Assembly: GCA_028291845.1 (NCBI GenBank)
Contig: JAQGNM010000082.1
Span: 1-9,817 of the forward strand
Origin: Massilia sp.
Lineage (GTDB): Bacteria > Pseudomonadota > Gammaproteobacteria > Burkholderiales > Burkholderiaceae_D
Length of the DNA: 9,817 bases
Direction of reading: 5' to 3'
Part shown: positions 6,500 through 9,817 of the stretch, piece after piece
Layout of the letters: the number at the start of each line of letters is the position of its first letter
Numbering within the stretch: the stretch's first letter is position 1
Program-made: the position numbers and the translations under genes
The notes under the pieces: model-generated
Seen by the model: only the letters and a program-made list of their open reading frames with translations
What the model was told of the DNA's origin: nothing
Database searches by the model: none

Positions 6500-7561
6500 T
6501 TACACTTCGATCGCGTCGAGCGGGTAGGGCATGGTCAGGAAGGTCAGCGGTGCGCCGTCGGCGCTGCCCAGGTGGACGGCGGCGCCGTTCAGCACGGCCA
6601 GCTTCAGTTCGACCAGCACGTCGACCCCGCCCAGGCCGTTGTCGGCGGCGTTGACGATCATGCCGCAAGGTTGGCCGGGATCGCTGTCGGCGAACACCTC
6701 GTCACCGGGCTTGGCGCGCGCGTCGATGCTGGCCAGCGCGGTGCGGCGCTTGAGCTTGCCCAGGTACTGGCTGCGGGCAACGATTTCCTGGCCCGGATAA
6801 CAACCCTTCTTGAAATTGACGCCGCCCAGCAGTTCGAAATTGACCATCTGCGGCACGAACTGTTCCTGGGTCTTCTGCGTAATGATCGGCACTCCGGCGT
6901 GGATCGACGACAGGGCCCAGGCCTGGTTGCCGGCCAGCGTCAATTGGGCGCGCAGGCCGCCGACCAGCTCGCGCGCGTGGGCAGGCGTGGTCAGCCACAG
7001 GAAACGCGGGGCGTCGAAGGCGTCGGCCACCCGGATGAGGGTGCCCATGTCGGTATCGACCTTGCCGTACGGTCCGCCCGGCAAGCTGCCGAGCGTCTCG
7101 CGCAGTGCAGTCTCGGCGGCGGCGCCGCCCAGCCCGAGGATCACCACGCCGTCGCCGGCATCGGCCAGCTTGGCCTTGGCGCGCATGACGAACATCGACA
7201 GACGCTTTTGCAGGGCAGGCTGCAGCTCGCGCGGCAACAACAAGTACACGCTTTCCGGCGAGCGCCATACCAGGAACGTTGCCTGCAGGCGGCCTTTCGG
7301 CGTGCAGTATCCGGCCAGGCGCGCTTCGCCCGTGCCCAGGTGTTCGACGTCGTTGGTCAGCTGATTGTGCAGGAAACTGGCGGCGTCCTCGCCGCTCACG
7401 CCGATCAGCCCGAAGTTGTCGAGGACGGCGACGAAACCGCCCGCCAGCGCGGCCGCGCTCAAGGCGCCAGCGCTGTCAGCGGCAAGCGCGTTATCATCGC
7501 TGTCGGATGAGCCACGCGCGGTGGCCCCATTGGCCGCCAGGTAATCATTCCATTGGTCCAT
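6500..7561 (-). CDS. ygfZ: Folate-binding Fe-S cluster repair protein YgfZ
   Basis: A 353-residue protein of the YgfZ/GcvT-like family, which uses tetrahydrofolate in the assembly or repair of Fe-S clusters in certain enzymes, in the cytosol. The signature K-G-C-Y-x-G-Q-E is present at 252-259, with the essential cysteine as Cys254. Other family segments are LHNQLTNDV (64-72) and GYCTPKGR (84-91) in the folate-binding half. The first 40 residues form a low-complexity Ala/Ser/Asp-rich tail before the domain begins. A GGGA element about six bases upstream supports the start at 7561; a later start cannot be excluded because of the unconserved tail. It heads the ygfZ-DUF4936-NRDE operon and is divergent from mltG, an arrangement expected in beta-proteobacteria. 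Confidence 0.93.
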   Translation of the reverse strand: MDQWNDYLAANGATARGSSDSDDNALAADSAGALSAAALAGGFVAVLDNFGLIGVSGEDAASFLHNQLTNDVEHLGTGEARLAGYCTPKGRLQATFLVWRSPESVYLLLPRELQPALQKRLSMFVMRAKAKLADAGDGVVILGLGGAAAETALRETLGSLPGGPYGKVDTDMGTLIRVADAFDAPRFLWLTTPAHARELVGGLRAQLTLAGNQAWALSSIHAGVPIITQKTQEQFVPQMVNFELLGGVNFKKGCYPGQEIVARSQYLGKLKRRTALASIDARAKPGDEVFADSDPGQPCGMIVNAADNGLGGVDVLVELKLAVLNGAAVHLGSADGAPLTFLTMPYPLDAIEV

Positions 7562-7606
7562 AATTTCCCAATTACTTTCTATCTAAAGCATTATCATTAC
7601 GGGTTC

Positions 7607-7614
7607 ATTATAAA
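7607..7614. promoter_or_regulatory. Overlapping -10-like elements for ygfZ and mltG
   Basis: ATTATA at 7607-7612 reads as a perfect TATAAT on the minus strand, upstream of ygfZ. TATAAA at 7609-7614 reads toward mltG on the plus strand. No good -35 hexamer lies at the right distance for either. If both are used, the two polymerases would compete for the same bases. This is the only strongly AT-rich patch in the 102-bp divergent spacer. Confidence 0.35.
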
Positions 7615-7663
7615 GATGTCGAGCCATTCCCGCCCACGGGGGCGAAAAACCAAAAGAACACGC

Positions 7664-8656
7664 ATGGGCTTCATTAAAAAATTATTTATAACAGTCAGCG
7701 TCGCCAGCGTCGCCGCCATCGGCGCCTTCAGCTGGTGGGCCAAGCAGCCATTGACACCAGCCGGCAGCGCGCCCGCCGTGCCTTTCACGGTGCTGGCCGG
7801 CAGCGGCGTCGGCGCCGCATCGCAGCAAATCGCCGAAGCGGGCATTCCCCTCAACCCGTGGCTGTTTTCAGCGCTGGCACGGGTGACCCAGAAAGCCGGG
7901 CGTATCAAGGCGGGCAGCTATGAACTGAAGCCGGGCACCACGCCGCGGCGCCTGCTCGATCAACTGGTACGCGGCGAATTTGCCCAGGAATCGCTGACCA
8001 TCATCGAAGGCTGGACTTTCCGCCAGATGCGCGCGGCGGTGGCGGCCAACCAGGGCTTGCGTCACGAGACGGCCGACATGTCCGACGCCGAGTTGATGAG
8101 CAAACTCTCGCCCGACTTCAAGGCGCCGGAAGGCTTGTTTTTTCCGGACACCTATCTGTTTGCCAAGGGCTCACCCGACATGCAGATCTACAAGCAGGCG
8201 CACAGCATGCTGATGACGCACCTGAACGATGCCTGGAAGAAGCGCGACCCGAGTTTGCCATATGCCACGCCCTATCAGGCCCTGACCATGGCTTCGATTG
8301 TCGAAAAGGAAACCGGGCAGAAGTCCGAACGGGCGATGATCGCCGGCGTGTTCGTCAACCGCCTGAAAACCGGCATGCTGCTGCAAACCGATCCCACCGT
8401 CATCTACGGCATGGGCGCCAAGTATGAAGGCAAGATCCGCAAGCGCGACCTGGAAACCGACACCCCGTACAATACCTATACGCGCGCCGGCCTGCCGCCC
8501 ACGCCGATCGCCTTGCCCGGCCGCGAATCGCTCGACGCGGCCTTGCAGCCGGCCAAGACCGACGCCCTGTATTTTGTGTCGCGCGGCGACGGTACCAGCA
8601 AGTTTTCCGACAATCTGAACGACCATAACAAGGCCGTCAATCAATTCCAACGCTGA
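7664..8656 (+). CDS. mltG: Endolytic transglycosylase MltG
   Basis: A 330-residue inner-membrane lytic transglycosylase that cuts nascent peptidoglycan strands and is thought to set glycan chain length. Residues 7-25 form a single N-terminal membrane anchor after a short Lys-containing cytoplasmic tip; the rest is periplasmic. A LysM-like region occupies about 40-105, followed by the YceG catalytic domain with LFFPDTY (158-164), ASIVEKET (210-217) and LQTDPTVIYGMG (240-251). Glu214 in EKET corresponds to the catalytic glutamate of the E. coli enzyme. The ATG at 7664 is chosen because it gives the short MGFIKK cap before the anchor; an in-frame ATG at 7616 would add 16 residues. The ribosome-binding site is weak. 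It is followed by tmk after 13 bases, a conserved order. Confidence 0.94.
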   Translation: MGFIKKLFITVSVASVAAIGAFSWWAKQPLTPAGSAPAVPFTVLAGSGVGAASQQIAEAGIPLNPWLFSALARVTQKAGRIKAGSYELKPGTTPRRLLDQLVRGEFAQESLTIIEGWTFRQMRAAVAANQGLRHETADMSDAELMSKLSPDFKAPEGLFFPDTYLFAKGSPDMQIYKQAHSMLMTHLNDAWKKRDPSLPYATPYQALTMASIVEKETGQKSERAMIAGVFVNRLKTGMLLQTDPTVIYGMGAKYEGKIRKRDLETDTPYNTYTRAGLPPTPIALPGRESLDAALQPAKTDALYFVSRGDGTSKFSDNLNDHNKAVNQFQR

Positions 8657-8669
8657 GCCACGTACCCGC

Positions 8670-9317
8670 ATGACATCCGACAGCAGCAATCCCAGCCAGG
8701 CCGCCCACGGCAAGTTCATCAGTTTTGAAGGCATCGACGGTGCTGGCAAATCGACCCATATCGGGTTCGTCGCCGGCCTGCTCGAGGCGCACGGCAAATC
8801 CGTGGTCAGTTCGCGCGAGCCGGGCGGCACGCCGCTGGGCGAAGCGCTGCGCGACGTGCTGTTGCATCAGAAAATGCACCTGGAAACCGAGGCGCTGCTG
8901 ATGTTCGCCAGCCGCCGCGAACACATGGCCCAGGTGATCGAGCCGGCGCTGGCGCGCGGCGACTGGGTCATTTCCGACCGTTTTACAGACGCCAGCTTCG
9001 CCTACCAGGGCGGCGGGCGCGGTCTCGACCTGGCCAAGCTGGAGGCATTGGAGCACTGGGTGCATCCGCAGCTGCAGCCGGATCTGACTTTGCTGTTCGA
9101 CGTCCCGCTCGACGTTGCGCGTACCCGCCTCGACGCCACCCGCACCCTCGACAAGTTCGAGCAGGAACAAACTGTTTTTTTTGCAAATTGCCGCACAGAA
9201 TACCTGCGCCGCGCCGCGCAATTTCCTCAGCGGATAGTGGTGGTCGACTCGACGCGCAGTATCGAAGAAACACGGCGTACCTTGACCGCGATTGTTGAGA
9301 AGTTACTTGAGCTATGA
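8670..9317 (+). CDS. tmk: Thymidylate kinase (dTMP kinase)
   Basis: A 215-residue cytosolic kinase that phosphorylates dTMP to dTDP with ATP, an essential step to dTTP. The P-loop GIDGAGKST is at 21-29, REPGGTP at 49-55, the DRF motif that helps bind dTMP at 103-105, and AYQGGGRG at 111-118. The lid region (about 151-170) carries basic residues as in the E. coli-type (class II) enzymes. It reads DKFEQE where E. coli has DRIEQE. The N-terminus is about 13 residues longer than the minimal kinase, but the ATG at 8670 is the first suitable start after the mltG stop 13 bases before. No strong Shine-Dalgarno sequence is visible, consistent with coupling to mltG. A run of eight T residues (9175-9182) falls in the codons for Val-Phe-Phe. 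Confidence 0.95.
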   Translation: MTSDSSNPSQAAHGKFISFEGIDGAGKSTHIGFVAGLLEAHGKSVVSSREPGGTPLGEALRDVLLHQKMHLETEALLMFASRREHMAQVIEPALARGDWVISDRFTDASFAYQGGGRGLDLAKLEALEHWVHPQLQPDLTLLFDVPLDVARTRLDATRTLDKFEQEQTVFFANCRTEYLRRAAQFPQRIVVVDSTRSIEETRRTLTAIVEKLLEL

Positions 9318-9376
9318 TCATTCCGACCATCTTTGACACTCACTCAATGCCTTCGATATCGCTTCCAAGTAATTGA
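9314..9376 (+). CDS. Possible 20-codon coupling ORF between tmk and holB
   Basis: An ATG at 9314 overlaps the tmk stop in an ATGA arrangement and opens 20 codons (starting MIIPTIFDTH) that end at TGA 9374-9376, four bases before the holB ATG. It spans almost the whole 63-bp gap. There is no family resemblance and no ribosome-binding site. Such an ORF could carry ribosomes from tmk to holB, which itself lacks a good Shine-Dalgarno sequence. It may equally be chance; whether the protein exists is doubtful. Confidence 0.15.
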   Translation: MIIPTIFDTHSMPSISLPSN

Positions 9377-9380
9377 TTCA

Positions 9381-9817
9381 ATGAATAATATCCCGATTTA
9401 TCCGTGGCAGCTGGCAGCTTGGCAGCAACTTCAAGTACTACGTGAACGTTTGCCGCACGCCATTCTTTTCCATGGCGAAGCCGGCACCGGCAAGTCCGAT
9501 TTCATCGAGGCCTTTGCCCAGTCACTGCTGTGTGAAAGTGTGCGGCCGGACGGCTTTGCCTGTGGTGCATGCGCTTCCTGCGGCTGGTTTGCCCAGCATA
9601 ATCACCCGGATTATCGCCGCGTGCGGCCCGAGGCGCTGGAGGACGAGTCTGGCGCCGAAGGCGAGGAGGGCGGCGACGACAAGAAAGCCAAGGCCACTAA
9701 AACGCCGTCGAAGGACATCAAGATCGAGCAAATCCGCCAGCTTGCCGATTTCATGAATATCTCCACCCACCGCCAGGGTTTGCGGGTGGTGGTCTTGTAT
9801 CCGGCCGAGGCGCTAAA
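9381..9817 (+). CDS. holB: DNA polymerase III delta' subunit, 5' part only
   Basis: The first 145 residues of the clamp-loader delta' subunit; the frame is still open at the window end. After MNNIPIYPWQ comes the Walker A-like GEAGTGKS (32-39), then the zinc module with Cys51, Cys61, Cys64 and Cys67, matching the spacing in E. coli delta'. The HPDYRRVRPE segment (75-84) is typical. Residues 86-111 are a low-complexity insert, acidic then basic, before KIEQIRQLADF, where E. coli is shorter. TGGCAGC occurs three times at 9405-9426, encoding part of the Trp/Ala/Gln-rich helix. The ATG at 9381 is preferred because family members begin this way; a TTG at 9333 is in frame. Position after tmk is the conserved order. 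Confidence 0.93.
   Translation, partial: MNNIPIYPWQLAAWQQLQVLRERLPHAILFHGEAGTGKSDFIEAFAQSLLCESVRPDGFACGACASCGWFAQHNHPDYRRVRPEALEDESGAEGEEGGDDKKAKATKTPSKDIKIEQIRQLADFMNISTHRQGLRVVVLYPAEAL

Noticed and set aside
6494..7510. Plus-strand open frame of more than 300 codons opposite ygfZ
   Set aside because: It has no recognisable domain, while the minus strand carries the KGCYPGQE signature of YgfZ.
1..9817. Mobile element, prophage, CRISPR, toxin-antitoxin or defence system
   Set aside because: No transposase, integrase, terminal inverted repeats, spacer arrays or defence-type domains are seen. Gene order and base composition look uniform and housekeeping throughout.

Overview
This GC-rich, gene-dense window looks chromosomal and comes from a betaproteobacterium, most likely Oxalobacteraceae (Massilia/Duganella/Janthinobacterium-like). 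That assignment is inferred from the gene families, the GGAGACAA-type leaders before several starts, and the arrangement of ygfZ divergent from mltG-tmk-holB; no database search was possible. I see no mobile element, CRISPR array, tRNA or rRNA. Every gene belongs to a recognisable family.

Left block, 1-5374, plus strand: acyl-CoA catabolism. A short AT-richer leader (1-248) with inverted and direct repeats precedes a thiolase (249-1427). The thiolase ends at a strong intrinsic terminator (1451-1478). Beyond it lie a DmdC-type acyl-CoA dehydrogenase (1504-3351), a small Dabb-domain protein (3379-3660) and two short-chain dehydrogenases (3662-4444 and 4469-5374), all tightly spaced and probably one transcript. 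Together they supply the dehydrogenation, possibly the hydroxyacyl oxidation, and the thiolytic steps of a beta-oxidation-like route. No enoyl-CoA hydratase or acyl-CoA ligase is present, so the pathway must be completed elsewhere. The substrate cannot be read from the sequence.

Middle block, 5375-7561: a long imperfect hairpin separates the convergent SDR and NRDE genes. On the minus strand is a compact operon, read ygfZ (7561-6500), DUF4936 (6495-6199) and NRDE/TANGO2-like (6208-5474), with a 4-nt gap and then a 10-nt overlap. YgfZ acts in folate-dependent Fe-S protein maintenance. TANGO2-family proteins have been linked to heme trafficking in eukaryotes. DUF4936 has no known function.

Right block, 7562-9817: a 102-bp divergent intergenic region with nearly coincident -10-like elements leads to mltG (7664-8656), tmk (8670-9317) and the 5' part of holB (from 9381, cut by the window end). 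This is a widely conserved housekeeping cluster for peptidoglycan chain termination, dTMP phosphorylation and the clamp loader.

Nothing here is clearly a new biological system. The points most worth a second look are three tandem Shine-Dalgarno/ATG modules in front of the thiolase, the terminator placed just upstream of the dehydrogenase operon, the convergent hairpin, the YgfZ-DUF4936-NRDE coupling, and a possible 20-codon ORF bridging tmk and holB.
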